Positions 1-10,530 are shown, numbered from the stretch's first letter. The stretch is 64,000 bases of DNA from Stichopus chloronotus (GCA_021234535.1 CM037846.1:19485814-19549813); one strand, 5' to 3'. Numbers and translations: made by a program. The notes: generated from the sequence alone by a model not told the origin.

Positions 1-139
1 CAATACAGTACATTGCAAAATAAGGTTCGTGAGTAGACTCGCCCACGTATGGGGCGCCGTTTGCACCAAGTAATTAAGCTGTAAAAGCAAAAGAAATTCC
101 GTTGTCAGAACGTATTTTGCCATCACGAGTCATTGAGCC

Positions 140-690
140 TTAAAGGACTGGTCCACACATAAATAAAACTTTGATGTGTTGAGCAGTAAGTAAATCTAAC
201 CAGTACAATGAAACTTTTAGTCAATTCCCATTTGCAGTTCTCGAGATATCAGCGGTTGACGTTTCCACAATTGTTACCGAAGTTAACTTAAAGCAAGCAG
301 GAGTGATGTTATCTCCCCACATGGATAATGCATTTTATGTTTTTCTTTAAACTTTATACCAAATTCAATATTTTAACATCTGTTGCTATCATGATATGAC
401 TTTATGAGGGATACGAGAGTTTTCCGACCCTCGCATAACCAGTATACTTATGCTGGCCACCTATGATTTCAATGTCAAAGTAATGCATCCAATAATGAAG
501 AAAACAAAAGACTCTTGATCAATGTGAGGAGATGATGTCACTCCTGCTTGCTTCAAGTTCACAGTGGGTAAAGAAAGGGGGTGACTTCAACTGACAACAT
601 CTCGAGAAACACGCATGGGTACTGAAAGGACGTTTCACCAGAATGGTTAGATTAACTTACTCTTAAACATATCAGAGCTTATCAAGATAT
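140..690. mobile_element. TTAA-flanked inverted-repeat MITE, copy 1 (right end damaged)
   Basis: Begins TTAAAGGACTGGTCCA and runs parallel to copy 2 at 1869-2433, sharing the GCAAGCAGGAGTGATGT and TGAAGAAAACAAAAGA blocks. Inner inverted ends match: ATGTGTTGAGCAGTAAG on the left, CTTACTCTTAAACATATCA on the right. The outermost ~25 bp on the right are missing, replaced by short 'atatcaagat' repeats. Non-coding. Confidence 0.75.
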
Positions 691-869
691 GAGAGCATAT
701 CAAGATTATCAATTGATAATAATAAATAAAGTTTAACCCTGATCGAACTGGGACTTGCCCAGCTCCTGCAGACTAGTGGCAAGAGAACAATGGAGTATCG
801 CAGAAATAATTGCAAAGTTTGGAGATATTTGGAGAAACGAGCCAAGAAAGAGAGCAAGAAAGCAGAACA

Positions 870-3388
870 TTGTTTTTTTTTGGTAACATTTACTGCACCC
901 GGGGTTGGGAGGAGGAGGGAGGGGATCAAGGAGGGCTGCCCCAGACCTGACAGGCAACACTTACGGGAGAAGGGGATCAAAGATCACAAGGGGCCCCTCG
1001 GTGACCGCACTGTTTCACCTTTCGGCTATTCAGTTCTCAAGAGCCACCGGTTTCCTAACCTAGAAGGACTTAGGCAACCCCCACCCCCGCCCCACCCATG
1101 GTCAGGTCTGAAGCCGCCTTCCAAGAGGGGAAATTAAGGACATCAAGACTGGACTTAATAATAGTCTTAGTGTGGACGGTGGAGACTAGATAGTCAAGGA
1201 GAAGTTTTTTGATGAGCGGGTCGAGGAGGAGATTATTCCTAAAGAGTCCTGTATTGAGTGTATACAGCGAGTGGAAGAGGGGAGAGATTTTACGGATCTG
1301 GAAAAGGGTTTTATTAGGAGTGCACCTTGGAACTTTGAAAATGAGGCGTAGGGCTGTGTTGTGGATGACATTAAGTTTGCTAAAATTTGTAGAAGTTGTA
1401 CTGAGAAGGGGGAAACTACCATAGTCGAGGAGGGGCTTAAGTTTGGTGAGATAAATCTTGAGAAGAGTGTGGGTGGTGAATTTATTACTGTTGCTGAGGG
1501 TTCTGATAAAATTAAGGTATTTCCAGGCTTTGCCAGTGAGTGTGTTAATGTGTTGTTTGTAGGTGAGTTTGTTGTCAAGAAGAATGCCTAGAAATTTTGT
1601 TTGTGAATTGTCTTGGATGATGTTGTTGAAAATGGTAAGGTTCCTGGGGATGTGTTTGAGACGAGAGAAAGGGTACTGGAAAATCAGAAGATTGCTTTTG
1701 AGAGGGTTAATTTTGATCCGCCACTTAGCACACCAGTCTTCCACTGCATAGAGAGAGAGTTGTAAATGATTAAGGGCATTGGGAATGGATTTACTGGAGC
1801 TCCAAAGAGCTAAGTCATAGGCGAACTGACTCAGTTGTGTATTGTGAAGGTTATGAAGAGGAATGTCGTTAAAAGGATGGTCTAGCCACAGATTTGGCTT
1901 TGATATGTTGAAGAGTAAGTTTGTCTGACCATTACAGTGAAACTTCCATTCAATTCCCATGTGTGGTTCCCGAGATATGAGCAGTTGAAGTTGCCACATT
2001 TGTTACCAACAGTTGACTTGAAGCAAGCAGGAGTGATGTCATTTCCCCACATTGATAAAGTATTTTTTGTTTTTCTTTAAAATGTACACCAAATTTAATA
2101 CTTCAATATATAGTGATATCATAATGTGAATGTATGAGGGGTATGAGAGTTTTGTGACCTTCACGTAACCAGTATGTAGGCTGACCACCTGCTTATTTCA
2201 AGGTCAAAATAATAAATTTAAAAATGAAGAAAACAAAAGAATCTTTAGCAATGTGAAGAGATGATGTCACTCTTGTTTGCTTCAAGTTCCCAGTTGGTAG
2301 CAAAGGGGGAACTCGAACTGATAAAATCGTGAGAACCATGCATGGGAACTGAATGGGAGTTTTACTATAAGGGTCACATTCACTTACTCTTAAACATATC
2401 AAAGCTAAATTTCTGGCTGGACTATCCTTTTAACGCAAAGAGTATAAAGGAGTGGACTAAGGACAGGGCCTTGGGGAGTCCCCGCCTTGAGAGTAAAGGG
2501 GGCGGAGCAAAAGGAGTTGTGGAGGATTTCAGCGGTGCGGTCGGAAAGATAGGACGAAAGGAGACGTGTGTTATTGACAGGAAGGTGGTATTTGGACAGT
2601 TTATAACGTAAGCCATTATGCCAGGTCTTATCAAAAGCCTTTTCGGCGTCGAGGAAGATACCTACGGTGTGTTCTCTTTTTTTTTGAAAGCGATTTTGAT
2701 GCTTTCAGTTAGCCGGACAATGGGATTAAGGGTAGATTTATGAGCACGGAAGCCGGATTGACTTGTGGAAAAGAGATTATTATTTTCAAGATGTTGCCGA
2801 AGTCTGTGGTCAATGATTTTTTCAAAAATTTTGCCTAAAGCAGAAAGGAGACTGATGGGGCAATAGTTGTCAGCAGAGGAGCTGTTTTTGTTCGGTTTAA
2901 GAAGAAGGATAGTGTGAGCAGTTTTCCAGGGTTTTGGAAAATAGCCAGTGCGAAGGATATCGTTATAGAGCTGGAGAGTAAGAGCGATGAAATTGTTGGG
3001 ACAGTTTTTCAGAAGGAGATAAAAGACACCATCTTTGCCAGGAGAGGAGTTGTTCCTACTTTTCTTAAGAGCGTGAAACCAGTCAGTAACATGAATGGGA
3101 GAGAGGAGTGGAAGGATCAAGGTGGCCATGTAGTGAAGGAGTGAACTGGTTTTGATTATTAGCACAGAAGGCGTCAATTTCATTTTTGAAGAGTTTGCTA
3201 AAAGAATGGTCATCAGGAGTGGTGTAAATATTGGCGAAAGTGGAAGCAAAGAGATTGACTTGGTCAGCTGGATTGGTGATTTTGTTCCCGGCAGTATCAA
3301 GAAGGACTGTATACTTGTTACCTAAGTGTGGAGCGAGAGAAGGCTTGACAAGGATGTTAACTATTGATGTTATCAATTGATGATCCAA
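870..3388 (-). mobile_element. 5'-truncated non-LTR retrotransposon, reverse transcriptase (Jockey/I-like), decayed
   Basis: Read from 3388 downward: a pre-RT segment, the SPGKDGV finger (frame change near 3090), YCPISLLSALGKIFEK (motif 2), QSGFRAHKST, then after a second frame change a KAFDKTW-type palm core, GTPQGPVLSPLLY near 2480, and, beyond the MITE, the catalytic box and the thumb/connection region (LDNKLTYKQHI, KLKPLLDYG, HNTALRL) to about 1090. The catalytic F-A-D-D box reads F-A-Y-D at about 1811-1826, so the first Asp is lost. The 3' tail includes a run of A's on the minus strand near 872-880. No endonuclease domain remains. Clade assignment is by eye. Confidence 0.85.
1869..2433. 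mobile_element. TTAA-flanked inverted-repeat MITE, copy 2, inserted in a reverse transcriptase
   Basis: 557 bp between two TTAA tetranucleotides (1869-1872 and 2430-2433). The ends are inverted: AAGGATGGTCTAGCCA on the left, and on the right the complement of AAGGATAGTCCAGCCA. Homology of the arms extends about 85 bp inward to the ATTCCCATG region. The core is non-coding. Removing the insert plus one TTAA restores a continuous reading frame across the surrounding retrotransposon, proving insertion after the retrotransposon. TTAA target duplication is typical of piggyBac- and Kolobok-type elements; the superfamily is not settled. Confidence 0.9.
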
Positions 3389-3640
3389 AATTATCTTTTA
3401 TATACCAGGTTTATCACCAGGTTATCCAAGATTACGACCTTGACTATCAGCAGATAATCCAGATTACTGACAGAAAATCCAAGAATATCGACCGATAATC
3501 CAGGTTTATCGCCGACAGTCTTGGATTATCTTACGATATACAAAATTATTTTAATGATCTTGGATTCTCGAACGTAAATTCGAATTATCGAACTATAACT
3601 TTGAATATCTACTAATTAGACATTTGATTTGTCAAACCTT
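3362..3640. repeat. Degenerate ATTATC/GATAATCCA-rich block
   Basis: AT-rich interval with repeated short words (gataatcca, ggtttatc, ggattatc) at irregular spacing. It abuts the truncated 5' end of the retrotransposon. No coding potential seen. Confidence 0.45.
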
Positions 3641-3703
3641 GTCCCCAGTTGTGTAGTATGCACCGCACGAACCCCTTTGTGGTGGGTGAATTGTGGTGGT
3701 TTG

Positions 3704-4120
3704 GGTGAACTAGATAAAATCGCGCAAGAACTTGGGAGAATTTTTGTAAATGGTGAATTAATTGATCACCCGCCCCTGCTATTTTTCCTATAGGCGTTAA
3801 GTGAGCTAATTTAATGAGTGTTGGTGGTTATTTGTGGAGAATCACTTGCTGTATAGAATTAAAGGCATAATGATGCAGTTAGCAGTTAATGAAGTCCCCT
3901 ACCTTCTACACTACAAGGTTAATGTTGAATGGGATAGTCCGTTTTCTAAATATGCTGAGACACTTCGCACAACTGGAGGTGAAATTGACGGAATGTACGA
4001 TGATGAATTGATATGGATGATAAAACGGTTAAAGTTAGATTAGATCCTGATTTGAATGCAGAGGAAACCATTCACGCTACCCTTGACGTTATGTTTGAAG
4101 ACGGAGCGTCATAATGGTAT
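3704..4120 (+). pseudogene. Bcl-2 family fragment, copy A (alpha1, BH3, start of BH1)
   Basis: Segment 3710-3780 reads LDKIAQELGRIFVNGELI, resembling helix alpha1 of BOK (ALGREYVHARLL-type). After ~60 bp an ORF from 3834 reaches SKYAETLRTTGGEIDG (BH3: L-x-x-x-G-x-E-I-D) at about 3945-3992. It ends with a stop at 4041, but a +1 shift continues the homology: DLNAEETIHATLD then FEDGAS, the start of BH1 (4048-4110), followed by TAA and TGG where N-W would stand. Such proteins control mitochondrial outer-membrane permeability. Stop and frameshift indicate a pseudogene, or exons I have not delimited correctly. Confidence 0.6.
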
Positions 4121-4130
4121 ATAGTCACGA

Positions 4131-4224
4131 TGCATGAAATAGGTAAAATCGCGAGAGAACTTGGAAGAATTTTTGTAAATGATGAATTAATTCCTCGCCC
4201 TCCCCCTTCAGGGCCTTTTTTTTA
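4131..4224 (+). pseudogene. Bcl-2 family alpha1 fragment, copy B
   Basis: Reads M-H-E-I-G-K-I-A-R-E-L-G-R-I-F-V-N-D-E-L-I and then a proline-rich tail to a stop. It duplicates the alpha1 segment at 3710 (most residues identical) and starts within about 10 bp of the end of copy A. It may be the first exon partner of copy C 2 kb downstream. Confidence 0.5.
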
Positions 4225-4980
4225 ACATACATACTGGGGGCCATGGCCCCCCAGTCCCATCCTCGGCCCCTCCACTTAGCTCATTTGCCCCCCCCCCCCC
4301 CCGTATGGTCCCTTTTTTTCTTGAAATTTTTGTTTGTTTTTACGTGTGAAAACAAATTTATGCAGACAGGGGAAAGTACAAACTACTTCACTCAGTGACT
4401 AGCTTAGAGTACACTGTCAAAAATTCTATATATGTACAACATGTCTGTAACATTTTTAACAGTGCATACCTAGGCCTAGTTTCCTGAAACTAGGCCTAGG
4501 ATCTCGCCGTACATCCTTTTCCCGGATATTACTGTGTATATATGCACGTGTGCAATTTATAAAGTGTAAGCAGTGAGCCGCATAACGCCTATGGGCTCGG
4601 GCAGGGCAAACCCATGGGCCCCGAACAAAGGGGGCCCCGCTGCCCTGATGTACAGAACTTAGAAGAGGGGTATTTTCTTTTTTTAAAGCGGCACGTTTTT
4701 GTGGAAAAAAAACTATAAACGAGTCAATGGACATATTTTTCTGTGCGTGAATACATTCGTCATAAATCATATGCCCCTGCAACTACAAATCTTTTCCGCA
4801 CGACTGACTCAGAGGTACACACTGGAACTTGATAAGCTGCAGGTACATACTATAGTAAAATACTGCCTCTAATTTCAGTGAATTCGCTGTATAGAATTAG
4901 ATCTTATTGATTCGCTCTCTGTGAAGGTTGCCACATGACATTAGCCAATAACTGGCCAAAATTGGCATATTATGAACCCC
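4225..4980. other. Interval between Bcl-2 fragments
   Basis: Contains a C-run at about 4289-4302 and a GC-richer block (4560-4650, runs of GGGCCC). No recognisable coding exon. Confidence 0.4.
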
Positions 4981-5099
4981 TTTGGCTGATGTTTTCCACA
5001 GCTATTGGCCAAATCGCCGACGCCTAAGAATTGTACGTGGATATATGTTTCCGTATATATCAGACAGTAAATCGAATTCGGTATATTTTCCACCGTTTT

Positions 5100-5296
5100 G
5101 CCGATATTTTGCCCAGATCCTTCTCCAAGTTAAAGCTAATCAAAACGTATCTGTACGTTCAACCATTTCTCAAGATCGGCTGGATTCGCTGGCTGTCCTT
5201 TCCATTGAGAGCGAGGAGGCATGGTCACTTGACATAGATGGAATAATCGATATGTTTGCTGGCAAGAAAACTAGGCTCAGAAAATTCAAGCTCTAG
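5100..5296 (+). mobile_element. hAT transposase C-terminal fragment
   Basis: Two frames together carry the hAT C-terminal dimerisation signature. RSFSKLKLIKTYL at 5115-5153 is followed, after a frame change near 5153, by RSTISQDRLDSLAVLSIE and DIDGIIDMFAGKKTR to a stop at 5296. This is the normal C-terminus of hAT/ZBED-type transposases. No upstream RNase H-like catalytic core was found, so it is a dead relic, possibly inserted in an intron of the Bcl-2-like locus. Confidence 0.8.
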
Positions 5297-6139
5297 CCTT
5301 TCCTAGTTCTAGGGAAGTTGGATACCATTTGCCCATATGGCACAGGATTTACACCACGGGTGGAAATATCAGTGCCGGGAAATATACACCTTTATGTTAA
5401 TTGGACTTTAGTCATTTGTTCTTATTGTCCTTTCAATCTTTTAATGTATTCTGGCTTTGCAACATTTTTTTGTTCCCACTTCAGTATGACAGACAAGGCG
5501 GACCAAAAACATGTCTATGCACACAGATTGCCCCCCCCCCCCAAATCTCAGCCGATAAATGAAATGTTCCATATACGGCTTAGATTGCACCAGAGATCTT
5601 TAGAGCCCCAGAGCTGGACCCACGCCTTTGGGACTTCGCGCTCAGCGCTTGTGATGTGTGCTTCTCCGCAGCATCCATAGCCCTTCCTTCTCTGGACCCA
5701 GGGGCCACCAGATTCATCGTTACGCCACTGCGAGCAGTGTGTCTTTTTACCAACTATGTCAGTGACGAGATTACTGACCTAGTGCGGGGAGCACAAGGCG
5801 ACCAAAACGCGAATGTTAATGTAGGCAGATTTCCGCATACTCAGAAGCCTAGGTATGGGCTATGTAGCCTATAGGTCCCTACACCGTGTAAATTTCGATC
5901 GATGGAGAAATTTGAGAAAAAAAGGATGAAAAAATAAGGATGATTTGATAAATTTACTATTAAGGCATGGGAAACTCATTTTTGGCAATCTGGAGAGCAT
6001 TTTTCGCAAGAAAAAAAAAAAATCTTCATAAAATACTTGGTGACTTGTGGTGGCTCCGCTTAGATGGTCCCTTTTGTTCAAATGCCTCCCCCCCCCCCTT
6101 CCACTAAAAATTTCTTAAGAAATGTCCTAGCCCCCTTAC
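5297..6139. other. Unassigned interval with homopolymer runs
   Basis: Poly-C at about 5530-5541 and 6089-6098 and A/T-rich stretches. Short ORFs only, none recognised. Confidence 0.4.
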
Positions 6140-6445
6140 ATAAAAACCCTTTACCTTGTGGGAAATGAAATTGATGAAGAGTTCGAGAAAGAGATCAACG
6201 AGGTGATAAAAGATGTTGGTCAATGTGACAAAGAAACCATCAAAGCTACATTGGACGCAATATTTGAAGACGGAATAATCAATTGGGGCGGAAGAATCGT
6301 GATGGTCAACCTATTTGTCAGAAAATGAGCCCAACAATGTCGCAAACAAGGAAAGGATAAACCTACCGTTGAAAAACTTGCACGATATGTTGGGGAATAC
6401 GTTGAGGACCGTTGCACACAGTGGATCGAACAACGAGGAGATTGG
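6140..6445 (+). pseudogene. Bcl-2 family exon, copy C (BH3-BH1-BH2), one in-frame stop
   Basis: 102 codons in one frame. BH3-like TLYLVGNEIDEEF lies at codons 3-15. The BH1 core is IFEDGIINWGGRIV (canonical NWGRIV with an extra Gly) at codons 41-54. BH2 is TQWIEQRGDW at codons 93-102. The exon stops right after the BH2 Trp at a consensus donor gtaagt (6446), where BCL2 and BCL2L1 genes also have an intron. TGA at 6326-6328 breaks the frame between BH1 and BH2. By eye the spacing and GEYV...QWIEQRG resemble BAK/BOK. No downstream exon with a membrane anchor was found. Either a pseudogene or a gene with a local sequence error. Confidence 0.7.
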
Positions 6446-6868
6446 GTAAGTACAAAACATAATAAACCTCTATTTATATAGAGATCAATTACCAAACCTT
6501 ACAAAGTTTCACGAAAGAAGCACACACAGATTGGATATACAATGAATAACGTCCCAGCTCGAAAAAGAACTCTAAAAGAACACGTTTCCAAAGATTTACA
6601 CAGTTGACTACGTCATCTTATCTAGCCACATCCCATGAACTAACACGTAAAATGTAACACATCATAATGGGATCTAGACTGTCAAACAAGCAGCAAACAT
6701 TGCATCTTTGGGAGGATAATTGGTCAAGAGCAAAAATACGTCCGTGTCATTGGTGACATGCCTCAGGCAAGCCTGGGAAGAATTGGGGTTCATACAAATC
6801 GTGGTACAGTTCAGAACAGAGTGCACATGTCTCATCACGCAACTGGTGGCTGGAGACCAGCGCTAGCG
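6446..6868. other. Interval downstream of the Bcl-2-like donor site
   Basis: Would be intron if copy C is a real exon. No acceptor plus transmembrane-anchor exon was recognised. The sequence just before the 19-bp repeats is GC-richer and unassigned. Confidence 0.35.
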
Positions 6869-7039
6869 GACCCCATCAGCCATATCGGACCCCATCAGCC
6901 ATATCGGACCCCATCAGCCATATCGGACCCCATCAGCCATATCGGACCCCATCAGCCATATCGGACCCCATCAGCCATATCGGACCCCATCAGCCATATC
7001 GGACCCCATCAGCCATATCGGACCCCATCAGCCATATCG
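6869..7039 (+). repeat. Minisatellite, nine perfect 19-bp units
   Basis: GACCCCATCAGCCATATCG is repeated nine times without a mismatch (171 bp). Because 19 is not a multiple of three, an ORF reads through it as a 19-residue period, which explains the apparent 106-residue ORF. No spacers. Confidence 0.98.
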
Positions 7040-7559
7040 GACCTCGAAAAATCATTGTCAACATTGACGACTAGCTAAAGGCAGAAGTCGAGCGCCGCCC
7101 TGGCTCTGTGTACACAACTTACGTGGAAGCGTACGTAAGCAACTTTGTCAACAGCCACATCACGTGACGCCGACATGTTAGTTACCAGCACACTTCTGTA
7201 TTCTTTTTGTATTTCTTTATTTTTTGCAAATTAACATTTTACGATTTACGTTTTTAACAGTGTTTACATTTAAATAAGATTTGCTTTTATTTACCAATAC
7301 ACCATTCTTTCAAATTTTACCGAGGCCGGAGAGTTGCTCGACGTATTTTGTACGCCGGAGGAAAGCGTGTCCCACCGGTCACGGACGGTATTTGCTGCCA
7401 CTCTGGTATATTTGTTTATACACAGATTTTGAGGATCGTGAATGGACACAGATTGACTTACCTTTAAGGCACTCCTCTTCTTCCAATTACCTATACTCTA
7501 CCTACGTCTCCCGCTCTTGTACAACCTAACCCTTGTGCATAACTCTCTCCCGCTCTCTT
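7040..7559. other. Unassigned sequence
   Basis: Contains two related segments with 'acacaact..cgtg' and 'ttgtacacatgcgtgtcaa' near 7110 and 7565, and an E-box-like TCACGTGA at 7162. No gene recognised. Confidence 0.3.
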
Positions 7560-7960
7560 CCTACTTTGTACACATGCGTGTCAACAAACGTCATGTGACC
7601 AAAACAAGCTCGAGCAATAAGTGTATGCGTATTTTTTCTCATTTTCTATCTTTTCCTTTCATTTGCTCTTATTTTGTTCTCATTCTATCATTTTTGTTAA
7701 ACTTTTCCTTTCATTTGCTCGCATTTTGCTCTCATGTTGTCACTTTTTCGTTACATTTTCTCTTATTTGCTATCATTTTATTCATATGTTGCTTATTTTT
7801 CTCGTTTGCTTTCATTCAGTTCTCATTTTCGCGCATTATTCATATTTGCAAAATTTTTCTCATTCTCTACTATACATGTTTTCTTCTCATCCTCCTCTAC
7901 ACATTCCCTTCTCTCCTCTTGATCCCCCACCTCTCCTCGTGTCATCATACATGTGTATAT
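7560..7960. repeat. Pyrimidine-rich degenerate repeat (TTTCATTTGCTCT-like)
   Basis: T/C-rich sequence with loosely recurring words tttcatttgctc, ttttgctctcat and cattttctc. The apparent hydrophobic ORFs across it are composition artefacts. Confidence 0.7.
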
Positions 7961-8025
7961 AACAAGATGGTGTATTTTCAGAATCTCATTCTGCTCTTTG
8001 AGAGAGAACCGACCACATTCCTTTA

Positions 8026-8259
8026 ATGGCATTTCGTTGCAGGATTTGTAAAGAGGCTTTTCCCACTAATTTCAACCGTTGCCGACACGAATCCACGATA
8101 CATAGCTCCGATAGGCTTGTCACTGACAGCGAAGAAGGAGATATGGAGAGTGAGAGTGACGTCTTGCGTCGTAAAAATGATTCCCCCTCAGACAGCAGGG
8201 GAGAGGGCGATGACTCACGGGAGAGAGAAAGAAGCAATGAAAAGCAAAGTGGCTGTTAG
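8026..8259 (+). CDS. Single C2H2 zinc-finger ORF/exon with acidic-basic tail
   Basis: 77 codons. Residues 3-26 form a C2H2 finger: CRIC, 12 residues, His, 4 residues, His (C-x2-C-x12-H-x4-H). The remainder is acidic then highly charged (SEEGDMESESD, SRERERS) and stops at 8257-8259. One finger is usually insufficient for specific DNA binding, so this could be a first exon of a larger gene or the N-terminus of a transposon-encoded protein. A possible acceptor (tttcgttgcag/GATTTG) lies inside the ORF at about 8041. No partner exon was identified. Confidence 0.4.
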   Translation: MAFRCRICKEAFPTNFNRCRHESTIHSSDRLVTDSEEGDMESESDVLRRKNDSPSDSRGEGDDSRERERSNEKQSGC

Positions 8260-8479
8260 CCTGCTGGATCCCATACAGTGACCTCAATCTGCTTGCAATC
8301 CCTTTGTATGGGTATGCTGATAATCCTTTCAAAGGCCAAGACTTCATCCTTCAGTACATGGTTCTACCAAGGAGTTTCTCCTTGTACTGCAGAACCTCCT
8401 TGGATCTACTGAGATCTCATCAAAATGTTCCTCTGTCCAAAATCCAGGAATGAATGCTGCTGCAAGCTCATTAGCATAT

Positions 8480-8765
8480 TTCATGAGAAATCCGATGAGA
8501 AATTTCTCATGGAGATCTCGGGAGAAATGTTTGAGCACATTCCTCACGATAAGTTTCTCATGAGAACTCGTGAGGACTGCTTGAGAAAAATTCTCACGAG
8601 GAATTTCTCACGTACCCAATTTCCCACGAGGTCCTTGCGAGATTTTGCGAGAATTGTACGAGAAATTTTTCGTGAGAAATTTCTCGTAGTTCTCATATGT
8701 CCAATTTTTAACGAGAATCTCGTGAGAATGTCTCGTGAGAATTTCACGAGAAATTTTTGTAAGGG
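8480..8765. repeat. Palindromic GAGAAATTTCTC / TCTCGTGAGAA block
   Basis: About 285 bp built from variants of gagaaatttctc and ctcgtgagaa in both orientations, with perfect GAGAAATTTCTC at 8498-8509 and 8674-8685. Highly self-complementary; ORFs on both strands are by-products. Confidence 0.85.
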
Positions 8766-8839
8766 TAATTGCATATGGTGAATGTTAGGCGCTGCCATAC
8801 ATCAGGGGTTCACACTAAGTTCATACAAAGTTCAGTTTC

Positions 8840-10530
8840 CGGTGTTCAACCAGAGTTTATTAACTTTCTCTTTATTTCCGGCGCTTCAGACAGTGCAGAC
8901 AGTATAAAACATTAGAAATGGCTTGTGTAGTGGTGAATACGAAATAGGAAGGTTGTCCAACTCCTAGGTAGATTATGACATCAGGCGTATGCAGTTGTTG
9001 AGAAAGCTCAGAAAAACACAAGTGACGAAAACATTCCAAAGTGAAACAAAAACAGCCTGTATTTACGGTATTGCTACTAAAATGGGCAAAAACCAAATAT
9101 TAATGAGAAGAAAATGGAGAACCGCATAATTCGGATGGATCGTAGTTCTTAAATTCACGTAACATCGAACTCAAACACGTAAATACCGTTCTGGCTATTG
9201 CTTTCCGCACCTGCTACCTGGCCAAAATTTCAGTGGACGGCCAAACGAGCAGTTCGGCACCAACAGCTTGGGAAAGCACTGTTACTTGGAAAGATTTTGC
9301 ATTAATTACCAGGACTGGTTGATTCATGGGTGAAGCGATTTGCATATGGGTTACACATATTCTGATTGGTGAACGTCATCACCTATCCCGTGATGCTCGG
9401 GCGGTTCAGTGTACTTCGAAACATCAACTCAGATACGAGGCTCCGCACTGGGAATTGTGTCATTGAACTGTGACCTTCTATCTCTGTTCGTTTTTCTTTG
9501 AAACATGTAAATCTGTGTCACCGACAATACCCTCACCATTCCTTGCTCTTCTTTGTAATCATCATGTAACTTTTATCACCATTCAATCATCAACTTATTC
9601 TCATTAATTTCTGTGTTCCAGTCGAATCATAAAATAAATGGAACTCAGCAAAATCAACTTGACCTCTCTGGACCTTCATCACTTTGTCTCTGTTGTAAGG
9701 AGGACTTTCTGTACCATAGCGACCAGGATATCCATCAACAGGGCAGTCACACCACGCACAACTCCAAATTAACAATACACAACTATACAGTGATGCACTC
9801 AGAACTAGCATAGGGTTGGAAAGTCTTTTGTCAGTGGGATGCCAACATATTGTATAGAGATGGTCATTCTACGCCACCGCACTCAAAAGGGTCTAAAAAG
9901 TCTTCCAGTGCTTACTAGAGTTTATTAACTTATTCTTTATTCCCCCTCAGACTATCTGATTAGACAAGGCAATACGTTTAAAAATAGAAAATTTAGACAC
10001 TGTTCGTAGAAAGTTTTCACAATGCTTAGCGGATTGGTAGATCACGGGTAGCAACCATTTGCATATGATGTCATAGACAATCGTTTGCTCTTTGATTGAT
10101 CAACGTTGTCACGTAGACCACAAGACCATCTACCCCGGGAAGCCATGAGGTCAAGTGTCAGCCACACGACCCACACTGGTAAATTTCTCTTCGACCTGTC
10201 AACATCATTCGCTATCTGTAATTGTGTAGGCCTGTGTCATCTTATCTCTCTGTTTCTCATTCTCTTTTGTCAGTCTCATGTAAAGTATCTTTATCACCTT
10301 TCACCATCCCCATCTTGATTTTGTATAATTAGAGTGCCAGTCAAATCAACAAATAAATGGAATTCTGATCGCTTAATCGAATTCCCACTCTCTCTCCACA
10401 TTCTTCTGTCCTGATGTCTCTCTCGCTCTACTTTCAGTCGTACCTGGAACTTCTGTGTCGCCAACAACGTAGAACATCCGTCGCTGGGGCAGTCATATCA
10501 AGACTGAAAACCCTCCAAAACCCCCATAAA
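8840..10530. repeat. Degenerate direct duplication of a ~0.65-1 kb unit
   Basis: Unit 1 (about 8850-9830) and unit 2 (about 9905-10530) share ordered blocks: agagtttattaactt..ctttatt (8852, 9909), ttgcatatg (9339, 10059), a tgattg.tgaacgt.tcac block (9374, 10093), gtaac/aagt.ctttatcacc (9566, 10279) and aaataaatggaa (9632, 10351). Unit 1 has an ORF (9613-9813) with CLCC, 12 residues, His, 4 residues, His, the same spacing as the finger at 8041; that finger is not intact in unit 2. Possibly two copies of a transposon end or a duplicated exon. Confidence 0.55.

Noticed and set aside
790..1137. Plus-strand 115-residue ORF
   Set aside because: It lies antisense to the 3' end of the retrotransposon and has no family features.
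4456..4782. Minus-strand 108-residue ORF between Bcl-2 fragments
   Set aside because: No recognisable domain; composition follows the GC-rich block.
6869..7039. CRISPR-like array of short repeats
   Set aside because: Units are contiguous with no spacers, and the DNA is eukaryotic.
7517..8026. 169-residue hydrophobic ORF suggesting a multi-pass membrane protein
   Set aside because: It tracks a T/C-rich low-complexity repeat; neighbouring frames give equally hydrophobic peptides.
8425..8798. Overlapping plus and minus ORFs of 84-118 residues
   Set aside because: By-product of the self-complementary GAGAAATTTCTC repeat.
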